From Siphonodentalium dalli (lineage: Eukaryota; Mollusca; Scaphopoda; Gadilida; Siphonodentaliidae): 64,000 bases of DNA. The notes below the pieces were generated by a model. It saw only the letters and a program-made list of their open reading frames with translations, was not told where the DNA came from and did not search any database. The translations under genes were made by a program, and so were the position numbers. Of this stretch, positions 45,836 through 56,606 are shown piece after piece. How positions within the stretch are numbered: the first letter of the stretch is position 1; the number at the start of each line of letters is the position of its first letter. The DNA lies in contig CP136062.1 of NCBI GenBank assembly GCA_032622095.1, forward strand, positions 51,041,349 to 51,105,348. Reading direction: 5' to 3'.

Positions 45836-46049
45836 TAATACTGTCAGACTCAGTGTTTGCTCTTTTCTCTTCCGGAATCATGAGATCCTCTGTCTAGTCA
45901 AAATACATTTCTATGTTATCTCCGTTCCCTTGTGAAAATAGCTTGGACTCTTTTGGGATTTCCTAGTATTATTCTAGAACTTAAAGCTGGTATAACCTGG
46001 GACAAGTCTTAGTATTTCCTAGGAAAATTCCAGGAATCTAGACCTGGCA
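45836..46049. other. Unassigned DNA
   Basis: Short spacer; nothing is recognised. Confidence 0.35.
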
Positions 46050-46380
46050 TTAACCCTTTACCCAACAGAAGGGCCCTGTGCCAATGCATTCTCTTATATA
46101 TGCGAGTCGACCATAGGTCGCCTCGCATATATAAGAGAATGCATTGGCTTTTTTTTAGGCCAATGCATTCTCTTATATATGCGAGGCGACCTATGGTCGA
46201 CTCGCATATATAAGAGAATGCATTGGCACAGGGCATAACTGTAACTATCACAATGTGGTCAAGGAGCCGGTTCCAATGATATCCATATTTGTATGGTTCT
46301 ATTGAGACAGACCGAAGATATTTTAGGCTGTTGAAGCTTTATTTGGCCGGTTTTGGCCGGTTTGTTGGGTAAAGGGTTAA
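46050..46380 (+). mobile_element. Family B TTAA element with short spacer
   Basis: Both TTAA ends and both perfect hairpins are present, but the A-rich spacer between the hairpins is reduced to about nine bases (CTTTTTTTTAG). The two hairpins therefore form one long inverted repeat. Confidence 0.93.
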
Positions 46381-46660
46381 GTGTAGGATAATGGCTGATA
46401 ACTGTACATTATTTCAGTGAATGGATCGAACGAGGACGCAGGCCGAGATTGATTGTTCCATTTGCTAAAATAGTGTACAGTTGAGATTTTATTTGTTTTA
46501 TAATGCCTGATACTATTCTAAAGAAGTCCCAGCTTTCTTCTAGCTTTTAGATGGAAGCTTGGACATCAAACTTCTTTGTTTGCAATAAAGTCTTAGTTAG
46601 GTTGTACATTTGCTCGTCCAAGGTTTGGAGAAAGAATATTCACTGCATGTTTTTGATTTT
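46381..46660. other. Unassigned DNA
   Basis: No element or gene is recognised; the frame starting at 46551 runs into the next D element. Confidence 0.35.
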
Positions 46661-46662
46661 CA

Positions 46663-47128
46663 TGCCTGAGTTTAGTGTACCTGTCATTTGCAGAATGAGG
46701 TCGCCAGCATGTGAATTTAGTGATGCTATCCCGCATAGCAGTCTAGTATCACCAAACTTACCCTCTGGGAACCTCATTCTGCATGGCCTCATCTGCTATG
46801 GGAGACATAGACTCAGATTGAAGTTCCTAAATGGTGAATATTGTGATGTACACCCATTGGGAACCTTGATTTTGCAATGTGTGGTCTGCCAATTTGGGGA
46901 TATAGAGAAACTAAACTAAAAAAGAAATAGAATCTATGTGAAGGAGGTTTCATAGAAATTTTATAATAAAGAAACTTTCCTGAGAAGATGAGGCCTAAGC
47001 AGAATGAGGTCCCCAGAGGGGGAATTTAGTGATGCTAGTCCACAATGCGGAATAGTGTCACTAAATTCACCCTCTGGGAACCTCAATGACAGGCACCTTA
47101 ATCTCAGGCCTGATTATTAACACAGGTC
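46663..47128. mobile_element. Family D MITE, long form
   Basis: The ends ATGCCTGAGTTTAGTGTAC and TTAATCTCAGGCC are inverted copies. Both hairpins and the middle are present. The last arm is shortened (GGAACCTCAATGACAGG). The flanks TGATTTTC and TGATTATT may be a decayed 8-bp duplication. Confidence 0.85.
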
Positions 47129-47222
47129 CCCACCATGAGAATCCACCTTAATACCAGGGGATCTGTGATTATTAACAGATTATCTCAGGTTCTGTCATAG
47201 GAGTGCCTCCAAAAGATGTTGT

Positions 47223-47628
47223 TTAAAGGTACTCAATCCGATCAGACGGTCCCCATACCATCAAGATACAACAACAATAACATTTCTTCAAATATGGTAC
47301 GCTTTAGTTACGGTATCAGAATCAATTTTTTTCATCAAAATAATGGTATTAAAATCATTTTGTTAAACAAAATTTGGCCGTATTACCACGAAACTATCAC
47401 GAAATTTGACTGTATTATCAGTTGATTTTAGAGTTATCCATATTCATCCGGAATTTTGTCCGAGACCATCTGTTTAACCACGTATTTCTGGGCCACATAT
47501 TATTACACATCTAGAGAAATAACAAACTTCAGAAATCGATATCTGATTACTCTAAGCTTTGATGGGTGGGTTTCCGAAGCCAAAGAAATAGTAATTTAGG
47601 CTCGTCTGATCGGATTGAGTACCTTTAA
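47223..47628. mobile_element. Family F TTAA element
   Basis: The ends TTAAAGGTACTCAATCCG and CGGATTGAGTACCTTTAA are perfect inverted copies with TTAA at both ends. Inside is TAAGCTTTGATGGGTGGGTT, as in the other F copies. Confidence 0.9.
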
Positions 47629-48035
47629 ATAAAGCTGGAAATTGTTCTCTGTTGAAACCAGAGATTAACCTAAGGTTTATTTAAAAAACCTGGAATTTCA
47701 TTCTGCAAGGGTATCCATCCTGCAGAGACTAATTTTTATACAGAGATAGAATCTTGTCCTAGCCTGGTGATGAACCCTCACTGCTACCATACTGGTAGGT
47801 GTAGTATCATTCCATCTAATCCACTCTCCCCATGGAGGGAAATACCTCTGGATATCTCTATGTTCCCCATGGGGATGTTCTTGTTTGTATATTAATTTGA
47901 GTCAGTGATATATATACAAATATATGGGGGTCTCCAGCTAGAATGTAGGGTTCAATATACATGGAATAATATAAACACAAATATATGGGAGTCTCCAGGG
48001 GGTTCATTGTGCATGTAGTAATATACACATATATA
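47629..48035. other. Unassigned DNA
   Basis: A short direct repeat (CAAATATATGGGGGTCTCC and variants) occurs at 47915 and 47975. No gene is seen. Confidence 0.4.
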
Positions 48036-48143
48036 CAGTAATGCCCTAAATAATCGACTCCTTAACCACAGCAGAATTATGTGTAACTTTTCAGGATTTA
48101 GTCGGAAATATGGCTTGTTGCCATTTATCGGAAAGCTCTCAAT
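48036..48143. mobile_element. Family A MITE, left arm only
   Basis: It starts CAGTAATGCCC after TA and ends at the fold (GGAAAGCTCTCA). The right arm is missing. Confidence 0.85.
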
Positions 48144-48288
48144 GTTATTAATATGTTATACAAGTCTTAGATATTGATGTATGTGTCCAAAATACATTTT
48201 ATGTTTTTCACATGTTTTTTGGGGCTTATTAATATAAATTTGCCATCAAAACGTGTTTGATAACAACTCTGTCCTTGGTGTACAAGTA

Positions 48289-48512
48289 CAGTATAATGTC
48301 CTAAATAATCGACCCCTAAACCACAGCAGAATTATGGGAAATTTTTCAGGATTTAGTCGGAAATATGGCTTGTTGCCATTCATCGGAAAACTCTCACTGA
48401 GAGCTTTCTGATGAATAGCAACAAATAGCCATATTTCCGACTAAATCCTGAAAAATTTCCCATAATTCTGCTGTGGTTAAAGGGTCATATACATGTACTT
48501 CGGGCATTATTG
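48289..48512. mobile_element. Family A MITE
   Basis: The left end is CAGTATAATGTCC and the right end is GGGCATTATTG, with TA flanks. Before the right end it reads ATACATGTACTTCGGGCATT; a similar CTTCGGGCATTACT junction occurs at 59-72. Confidence 0.87.
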
Positions 48513-48557
48513 TATGTCCGGGAATTAGACCTTGTCTTTAGCTCCACTATCTGAGTA

Positions 48558-48732
48558 TAGTGATGCTCTAAGTAATCGACTCCTTAACCACAGCAGAATT
48601 ATGGGTAACTTTTCAGGATTTAGTCGGAAATATGGCTTGTTGCCAACGTACAAGCCATATTTCTGACTAAATCCTGAAAAGTTACCCATAATTCTTCTGT
48701 GGTTAAGGGGTCGATTACTTAGGGCATTACTG
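48558..48732. mobile_element. Family A MITE, short form
   Basis: The ends are TAGTGATGCTC and GGGCATTACTG with TA flanks. The palindrome centre is deleted (GTTGCCAACGTACAAGCC). Confidence 0.87.
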
Positions 48733-48863
48733 TAAGTCACCTGTTCGAGATAATGCTAACAGCGGGTCGTGACTCTCGTTGTGTCAGGTCTAGAATATTG
48801 ATTTATTCAACATATCATGTGACTGTACAAGTTAAATACAGTAATCAGAAATCATAACACAAA

Positions 48864-49119
48864 ACCAAGCCTTGAAATAGCGTGTCTGTCGTTTGCAGAA
48901 TGAGGTTCCCAGAGGGTGAATTTAGTGATGCTACCCCGCATAGCGGGCTATCATCACCAAATTCACCCTCTGGGAACCTCATTCTGCTGAGGTGTAAGCA
49001 GAATGAGGTCCCCAGAGGGTGAATTTGGTGACGTTAGCCCGCTATGCGGGGTAGCATCACTAAATTCACCCTCTGTGGACCTCATTCTGCAAATGACAGA
49101 CACACTATTTCAAGGCTTG
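48864..49119. mobile_element. Family D MITE, compact double-hairpin form, perfect target duplication
   Basis: The ends are CAAGCCTTGAAATAG and CTATTTCAAGGCTTG. The 8-bp duplication AACACAAA lies at 48856-48863 and 49120-49127, again with two extra bases (AC) before CAAGCC, as at 35383. Confidence 0.92.
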
Positions 49120-49127
49120 AACACAAA

Positions 49128-49784
49128 TCGTGAACGTAATCCTGTATGACGGGTAATAGATTATATGTCTCGCTACGAACAAATGAGCTATTAGAATAAA
49201 ATGAAATTTTCATTACGAATAATATTTTTTGCAAAGAAACAGCACTTTTATCTCCATGGCAATTTGAGGTGAAGCACGTTTAATCAAAGTTGCTTGCAGC
49301 TCGGAAAGATGATGCTATTATATAGCTGCATATCTCCTGCAGACAATCTGCTTCAATCACAGTTACTCGCGATTATAACAACAACAGTTTTACTTCAACT
49401 CATTCAGAACCAGTGCCAACTAGATTTGTCCTAAAATAGTAAATTTGAATTGGGCCATTGTTTCCCCCCAAAATCCAGCCAGAAACAGTGTGCCCAAAAT
49501 ATGGAATTATGCTTATTAGCGCAGATCAAGAATGCTTTCTTTACGTATTTGTATATAAATGTCAACTTCCGAAATATGTCATTTGAGCAGAAGAAAAATC
49601 ATTTTTGAGGCTAATTCTTCAAGCAGAAATTCTTGTACTGTAAAATTAAAATAAAAAAAAAATCTCACTGCCACGAGACTCCCAAGTCGGCCTCCAGGCT
49701 GGTCTCTGTCTACGTGTCTAACGTAGACTCCCAAGTTGCTTTCTAAGTTTGTCCCAGTCTCCCAATTCATACTCTTGGCTGGCC
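49128..49784. other. Unassigned DNA
   Basis: No gene or known element is seen. The frame at 49579-49770 overlaps the start of the next minisatellite. Confidence 0.4.
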
Positions 49785-50936
49785 CTGTCTCCCAAATCGC
49801 CCTCTAGGCTGGTCCCTGGTCGCCCTCTAGGCTTGTCCCTGGTCGCTCTCTAGGCTTGTCCCTGGTCGCCCTCTAGGCTGGTCCCTCGTCGCCCTCTAGG
49901 TGGTCCCTGGTCGCTCTCTAGGCTGGCCCCTGGTAGCACTCTAGGCCGGTCCCTGGTTTTTTCTAGGCTGGTTCCTGGTTGTTCTCTAGGCTGGTCCCTG
50001 GTCACTCTCTAGGCTGGTTCCTGGTGTTCTCTAGGCTGGTTCCTGGTTGTTCTCTAGGCTGGTCCCTGGTTGTTCTCTAGGCTGGTCCCTGGTTGTTCTC
50101 TAGGCTGGTTCCTGGTCGTTCTCTAGGCTGGTTCCTGGTTCTCTAGGCTGGTCCCTGGTTGTTCTCTAGGCTGGTTCCTGGTTGTTCTCTAGGCTGGTTC
50201 CTGGTTGTTCTCTAGGCTGGTTCCTGGTTGTCCTTTAGGCTGGTCCCTGGTCACTCTATAGGCTGGTTCCTGGTCACTATAGGCTGGTTCCTGGTTGTTC
50301 TCTAGGCTGGTTCCTGATTGTTCTCTAGGCTGGATCTTGGTTGTTCTCTAGGCTGGATCCTGGTTGTTCTCTATGCTGGTTCCTGGTTGTTCTCTAGGCT
50401 GGTCCCTGGTTGTTCTCTAGGCTGGTCCCTGGTTGTTCTCTAGGCTTGTTCATGGTTGTTCTCTAGGCTGGTTCCTGGTTGTTCTCTAGGCTGGTTCCTT
50501 GTTGTTCTCTAGGCTGGTTCCTAGTTGTTCTCTGGGCTGGTTCCTGGTTGTTTTCTAGGCTGGTTCCTGGTTGTTCTCTAGGCTGGTCCCTGGTTGTGCT
50601 CTAGGCTGGTTCCTGGTTGTTCTCTAGGCTTGTTCCTGGTTGTTCTCTAGTCCGGTCCCTGGTTGTTCTCTAGGCCGGTCCCTGGTTGTTCTCTAGGCCG
50701 GTCCCTGGTTGTTCTCTATGCTGGTTCTTGGTTCTCTAGGCCGGGGTCCTGGTTGTTCTCTAGGCTGGTTCCTGATTGTTCTCTAGGCTGGTTCCTGGTT
50801 GTTCTCTAGGCTGGTTCCTGGTTGTTCTCTAGTCTGCATGGTCCCTGGTTGTTCTCTAGGCTCGTTCCTGGTTGTTCTCTAGGCTGGTTCCTGGTTATTC
50901 TCTAGGCTGGTCCCTGGTCACTCTCTAGGCTGGTCC
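49785..50936 (+). repeat. 23-bp minisatellite, left block
   Basis: The unit is CTCTAGGCTGGTTCC followed by TGGTTGTT, with TCGCC and TCACT variants. There are about 50 copies. It continues in the same phase after the inserted element at 50937-51930. Confidence 0.95.
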
Positions 50937-51930
50937 TAGTCCAAGTCTTCTCGTACTAAACCAGCTAAGATATTGGGATGGAGATGCTGGTATTTAGTCC
51001 GAGATCGCCACCATAGGCTTCTTATAACACGAGTTACGCCCAGGGTTTGTGGCGGGAATTCGTGGTGTATTTTACTCATTTACCTCTCAAATCAATACAT
51101 GATGCTATATATATCGGAAAGAGTGACATCTTATGGTCATAATGGTGTATAATAATCTAAATTTCATGTTAAATTACACATAGAATATTCCGGTTGATTG
51201 CCACTAACATGGCTTTTTTATGTTTACCCATACCATGTATGGTAAACATAGTGTCGTTGTCCGGATTGACCACTCGTCGTTCGTCCGTCCGTCTGTCTGT
51301 CTGTCCGTCCGTATACACTTCACGAGTAATGCGATAACTCAAACATTTTCTATCCGATCGGAACCAAATTTTTTATATGGGTTTCTCAGCCCAAAATACG
51401 GACCGAGTTTGATTTTGGGTTTGATCCGAGATTTTGTTACAAGAGTTATGGCCCTTTTTCGACTTAGAATTCACACATTCTACCATAACTCAAACATTTT
51501 TTATCTGATTGGAACCAAATTTGGTATGTGAGTTTCACAGCCCATAATACAGATTTTTTAAGTTAAATTTTTTTTTTAAACTAACACCATTATAACTCTG
51601 CCAAGGGTACCCCGAATCACCACACCAAATTTGATTAAATCTGTCCAAAATCTTGTGTTATGTACTGGTAAATCTGTTTGGAGCAACATTAAATCCAATT
51701 CACCAATTGCCTTTGGACTACTTAGCTATTGATAAGGCTATATTATTTTCTGATGTCTCTTATGCCAATGTGCAAATAATCTGATAAAGAAGGCTAATTG
51801 TGGTTTTATTTGAGCGGGTCACTAACGCTTAACTCGTGTTATAAGAAGCCTATGGCGGCGATCTCGGACTAAATACCAGCATCTCCATCCCAATATCTTA
51901 GCTGGTTTTAGTACGAGAAGACTTGGACTA
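50937..51930. mobile_element. DNA transposon with roughly 100-bp TIRs inserted in a minisatellite
   Basis: Positions 50937-51035 and 51831-51930 are inverted copies with few differences, starting TAGTCCAAGTCTTCTCG. The 9 bp GGCTGGTCC lies on both sides (50928-50936 and 51931-51939). A 9-bp duplication with long terminal repeats suggests a Mutator-like element. If the next two bases (CC/GG) belong to the element, the duplication would be 5 bp instead. It carries a pearl-like segment but no transposase. Confidence 0.85.
51220..51560 (+). repeat. Pearl-like segment captured inside the TIR element
   Basis: It has the same order as 22920 onward: the palindrome TTTACCCATACCATGTATGG, CCGGATTGACCACTCGTCG, a GTCC/GTCT tract and two core units. 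Further right (51600-51640), CCCCGAATCACCACACC matches a motif at about 59808. Confidence 0.75.
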
Positions 51931-52880
51931 GGCTGGTCCCTGGTTGTTCTCTATTCTGGTCCCTGGTTGCCCTCTCGGCTGGTCCCTGCTCGCCCTCTAG
52001 GCTGGTCCCTGGTTGTTTTCTAGGCTGGTTCCTGGTTGTTCTCTAGGCTGGTCCCTGGTCGTTTTCTACGCTGGTTCCTGGTTGTTCTCTAGTCTGGTCC
52101 CTGGTTGTTCTCTAGTCTGGTCCTTTGTCATTCTCTAGGCTGGTCCCTGGTAGCTCTCTAGGCTGGTCCCTAGTCGCCCTCTAGGCTGGTCCCTGGTTGC
52201 CATCTAGGCTGGTCCCTGGTCGCCCTCTAGGCTGGTCCCTGGTTGTTTTCTAGGCTGGTTCCTGGTTGTTCTCTAGGCTGGTCCCTGGTTGCCCTCTAGG
52301 CTGGTCCCTGGTTGCCCTCTAGGCTGGTCCCTGGTCGCCCTCTAGGCTGGTCCCTGGTCGTTTCCTAGGCTGGTTCCTGGTCGCCCTCTAGGCTGGTCCC
52401 TGGTTGTTTTCTAGGCTGGTCCCTGGTCGCCCTCTAGGCTGGTCCCTGGTTGTTTTCTAGGCTGGTTCCTGGTTGTTCTCTAGTCTGGTCCCTGGTTGTT
52501 CTCTAGTCTGGTCCTTTGTCGTTCTCTAGGCTGGTCCCTGGTCGCCCTCTAGGCTGGTCCCTGGTCGCCCTATAGGCTGGTCCCTGGTTGTTTTCTAGGC
52601 TGGTTCCTGGTTGTTCTCTAGGCTGGTCCCTGGTCGTTTTCTAGGCTGGTTCCTGGTTGTTCTCTAGTCTGGTCCCTGGTTGTTCTCTAGTCTGGTCCCT
52701 GGTTGTTCTCTAGTCTGGACCTTTGTCGTTCTCTAGGCTGGTCCCTGGTCGCCCTCTAGGCTGGTCCCTGGTCGCCCTATAGGCTGGTCACTTGTCGCCC
52801 TACAGGCTGGTCCCTGGTAGCTCTCTCGGCTGGTCCCTAGTCGCCCTCTAGGCTGGTCACCCTATAGGCTGATCACTTGT
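51931..52880 (+). repeat. 23-bp minisatellite, right block
   Basis: It has the same unit as 49785-50936 with more TCGCC variants. Local higher-order blocks (TTTTCTAGGCTGGTTCC followed by CTCTAGTCTGGTCC) repeat at about 52030, 52440 and 52590. It ends near 52880. Confidence 0.95.
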
Positions 52881-53488
52881 CACCACATATATTAAGTACC
52901 ATGGGAACCTGCGATTATGATGTCCGTCCAACTTTTTTATTGGAGTTATCCCCCCTTTTTCAACTTCAAAATATTTCGCAACATGCATAATTTTGTCCGA
53001 GCTTGTGTACCTTGTGTCTTTGAAATACATATATGTTAATATGGCTACATTTATGAGGTTATCCTTAGTCCCATTGAGACTGTCCCATCTCTAGTTCTTC
53101 CACACATAAAGCTGACATGTCGTGATGGCCTAATGGCTATATGACGATAAACCACAATAAACTCTGCATACTTAACCAGCGGAGACATTACCCTCAATCA
53201 GGCAGTTACTAATTGACACAAAATTGGACTATAAATTTTTGGCATCACATAAATATAATGACTTCCTTCCGGGGATTACAAGGTACTTACCATGCATCGG
53301 ATATCATTTTACCAATAAAAACCAAGGAATATGTTTTATTCAACCTATTAATTAGTTGCCAATAAGAATAATGATAATTTTTGGGCTATGAATGTTTGTT
53401 CTCCTCATAATAATGTCTCATTTATTATCACCTGCAGATGAAGTTTAGTGAGGGGGAGGTGATATAGAAATTGGTGCCATCCATCTGT
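52881..53488. other. Unassigned DNA
   Basis: It ends with GTGATATAGAAATTGGTGCC (about 53459), which is repeated after the next D element. No gene is seen. Confidence 0.4.
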
Positions 53489-53930
53489 GTAAGCTGAGTT
53501 TAGTATGCCTGTCATTTGTCAGAGGGTGAATATAGTGACGTACAGTGGGCTAGCATCACCAAATTCACCCTTTTGGAACCTCATTCTGCATGGCCTCATC
53601 TGCTATGGGAGACATTGACTCAGATTAAAGTTCCCAAATGGTGAATATTTTGATGTACACCCATTGGGAACCTCAATTATGCAATGTGTCGTCTGCCAAT
53701 TTGGGGATATAGAGAAACTAAACTATAAAAGAAATAGAATCTACGTGAAGAAGTTTCTATAGAAATTTGATAAAAAAGAAACCATCCAGGAAACATGAGG
53801 CCTAAGCTGAATGAGGTCCCCAGAGGGTCAATTTAGTGATGCTAGCCACTATGCGGGATAGCGTCACTAAATTCACCCTCCGGTGACCTCACTCTGTGAA
53901 TGACAGGTGCACTAATCTCAGGCTTTGTGA
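53489..53930. mobile_element. Family D MITE, long form, with a 45-bp flanking repeat
   Basis: The ends are AAGCTGAGTTTAGTATGCC and GTGCACTAATCTCAGGCTT. The first hairpin's left arm is deleted (CATTTGTCAGAGGGTG). The flanks 53447-53490 and 53931-53980 share GTGATATAGAAA and GGTGCCATCCATC in the same order. Confidence 0.83.
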
Positions 53931-54045
53931 GGGGGGATGAGGGGTGATATAGAAATGGGTGCCATCCATCCGTGCTTGTTGTCATCCATTCGTAACAATT
54001 TCAGTGCATGCTCCCTATCTCAGTTGTCATAGGCTGGATTTTAAT

Positions 54046-54431
54046 CAAGCCTTGAAATAGTGTGTCTGTCATTTGCAGAATGAGGTCCCCAGAGGGTGAA
54101 TTTAGTGATGCTACCCCGCATAGCGGGCTAGCATCACCAAATTCACCCTCTGGGGACCTCATTCTGCTTACACCTCAGCAGAATGAGGTTCCCAATAGAT
54201 GAATTTGGTGATGCTAGCCCGCTATGCAGGGTAGCATCACTAAATTCACCCTCTGGGGACCTCATTCTGCAAATTCACCCTCTGGGGACCTCACTCTGCT
54301 TACACCTCGGCAGAATGAGGTTCCCAGAGGATGAATTTGGTGATGCTAGCCCGTTATGCGGGGTAGCATCACTAAATTCACCCTCTGGGGACCTCATTCT
54401 GCAAATGACAGGCACACTATTTCAAGGCTTG
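54046..54431. mobile_element. Family D MITE with three hairpins and perfect target duplication
   Basis: The ends are CAAGCCTTGAAATAG and CTATTTCAAGGCTTG. The 8-bp duplication ATTTTAAT lies at 54038-54045 and 54432-54439. The second hairpin unit has been repeated inside the element (54168-54280 and 54290-54410). The 104-codon frame starting at 54183 comes from this. Confidence 0.93.
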
Positions 54432-54479
54432 ATTTTAATGATCTTTGGTACGCTCATGATCCACTCAACTTCTATGGGT

Positions 54480-54767
54480 GACTTAGGATCAGATTGAAGT
54501 TCCCCAGCTGAAGTTGGTGATGTTCACCCATTAGTCACCTCGATTATGTATTTCATCTTCTGCAAATTAGGTGATAAAGAAACTTCCCAGAAGGGAAAAA
54601 GTAACTAAAAACAATATATAGATAATTCCCAGAAGATGAGGCCTCTGCAGAATGAGGTATCTAGAGGGTGAATTTGATGGTGCTAGCCTGCTTTGCAGGG
54701 TAGCGTCAATAAATTCACCATCTGGGGACCTCATTCTGCAATTGACAGACACACTATTTCAAGGCTT
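54480..54767. mobile_element. Family D MITE, left end missing
   Basis: It starts in the D middle (AGGATCAGATTGAAGTTCC) and ends with one hairpin and CTATTTCAAGGCTTG at 54754-54767. The first hairpin is absent. Confidence 0.8.
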
Positions 54768-54778
54768 GCTATAAATAA

Positions 54779-55405
54779 TGTTGAAATAAACCATCTCTGC
54801 GCCATGTTAAAGAAGGACTGTCTCTTCCTAAAACAGTTTTATATAGTTTCTAAATTCAGATTCCAAAATGATCTCACTTTCAACTTACCCTTGTATAAAC
54901 GTTCTGCATTGACTACAATCTGTATAAGTGCACATCCGCTTATGAGCGAGGTTGGAAGATATTATAAACTAATAAAAGATTATGATGAACGTTATTGTCC
55001 AAAATGCGAGAAAAAAAATTCAAAATGAAGAACATTTTATTCAAGAATTTACACTATAAAATAGCCTGAGGGAAAATTTTGAATCTATATTTAATAGTTC
55101 TGAGGAAATATCAACTGAATCTGTTTTAAATCCAACAACTTATTGGGATACAAAACATATCTGTGATTTTATTAAACATGCCTTTGCATGAATTACGAAA
55201 GAAGAAAGTAGATAAGGACACTATGAACTAATATGAACTCAGACTTGACGGAGAGTAATTCTGTATGTCTACGTACAGCTACATGTACATATATTATATT
55301 TGTTATGTTCCATACATATGTTCAAAATTTATTTATTTGTCTGTATTTGAATAACCCAAACATGTTTTAACATGGGATTTTTCCAATAAAGATTAATATA
55401 TGAAT
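54779..55405 (+). pseudogene. LINE-type protein C-terminus and 3' UTR remnant
   Basis: Read on the plus strand, the translation includes ISAHPLMSEVGRYYK followed by RYCPKCEKK. In the next frame it continues EEHFIQEF. At the end it reads DFIKHAF. This order (ISAHPL..E.GRY, R.CP.C, EEHF, then a final FI-rich helix) is typical of the C-terminal zinc-binding tail of animal non-LTR retrotransposon ORF2 proteins. At least one frameshift and two stops break it. A polyadenylation-like CCAATAAAG lies at 55384. The endonuclease and reverse transcriptase are absent, as usual for a 5'-truncated copy. Confidence 0.7.
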
Positions 55406-55569
55406 CGAAGACCCCTGTCTGGAAATGTTTATATCAATAAATATTTATTTTATTCCTATAATACATACAACACATTTGGACAGTTTTACAGGCTATTGTT
55501 AGAACAGATCGACGTTGAAACTTCAGGCAATTTCATGTACATGTAGATATAGAGATCTCTATTTATATG

Positions 55570-55862
55570 GGGATGAGAGGAATTCTCTCAATAAGAGAGG
55601 GAAGAAATCCTCGGGATCGAGTATGTAACATTATGCATATCTCTGACTATGCCTCAGCAGATCTGTAATACCACACCAAGCAGGGACTAATCTGAACAAT
55701 TTGACCTTAATTTGTTTTCTGGCCTGGCCAGTTTGCACTCTGCAAGTGACCTCTTGGTACAAGCGTTTTGTTGTGGCATATATAGTCAGAGATATGCACA
55801 ATGTTACATTCTTGATCCCGAGGATATCTGAGATCGATTATGGGAGAGAACTCTACATGATT
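55570..55862. mobile_element. Foldback element with 75-bp imperfect arms
   Basis: The arms contain CCTCGGGATCGAGTATGTAA and ATGCATATCTCTGACTAT, with inverted partners at 55780-55825. The outer parts share GAATTCTCTC and GAGAGAACTC. The centre of about 125 bp is unique. Confidence 0.75.
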
Positions 55863-55869
55863 CTCGCAG

Positions 55870-56010
55870 CTCCTTAAATTTCCTTGGAACACCCTTGAAT
55901 ATGAAAATCCATTTTCAAGGCCCTTGAATACCCTTGGATTTCACCTAACTCCTTGAAAACCCTTGAATAATAGCCATGTATAAATCCTTGAAATGTTTCA
56001 AAACCCTTGA
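55870..56010. repeat. CCCTTGAATA-rich degenerate repeat
   Basis: The word CCCTTGAA recurs six or more times with variable spacing. The same word cluster is found at 58630-58720. This is a low-complexity or decayed minisatellite. Confidence 0.6.
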
Positions 56011-56085
56011 ATAGTTGGAATTCCATTATGATTGCGGGATTTGGAATGATAATAGGAAGTCAGGCTTTCCGCTAGTAGGGCAGGG

Positions 56086-56606
56086 GGTCCCTTTAACAGG
56101 TCAGGCACATCCTGTATTCCACTATTATAGTGGTATATGGCCTTTACCGTTTTGTAATTTTGATAAAAGAGGGATAATCCAAAATCATATTTCACACAAA
56201 TATTATTCAAAATCAGTGTCGCACTAATTCGGTATATACATATAATGTTGTCCAGGAGAATGATTAATCATGATGGCACACGAGAACCAACTCAATTAGC
56301 ATGCAATTAGTTGAAATATTGTTATGAAGGAGCGATCGAGTCATCATGTTAGTGTCATTTAGATAGACATATATTAGTATTATTATAAAACTATTGAATA
56401 ACAAAGCTGGCGCAAAAGATTGAACAACAAATTTTGTCGGAAGACTGTTCATTCGCTGCGATATTGTTAAGAGTGACATTTGGCTGTGCACTGGTATGCG
56501 CCGTCTACTGTACCCGGCGCAAATAAAGGAAATATGAATATGTTATAGTCGTGTAAAGTCTATAATAGTCGAATTCAGGATGTGCCTGACCTGTTTAAGG
56601 GTCCCA
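56086..56606. mobile_element. Element with 46-bp terminal inverted repeats
   Basis: GGGTCCCTTTAACAGGTCAG and GGCACATCCTG at the left are repeated inverted at 56561-56606 (CTGACCTG, TTTAAGGGTCCC). The inside of about 430 bp has no recognisable transposase. No target duplication is evident. Confidence 0.7.

Noticed and set aside
45059-45838. 161-codon frame rich in Trp, Phe, Ser and Met resembling a membrane protein
   Set aside because: It is a 12-bp minisatellite read in frame.
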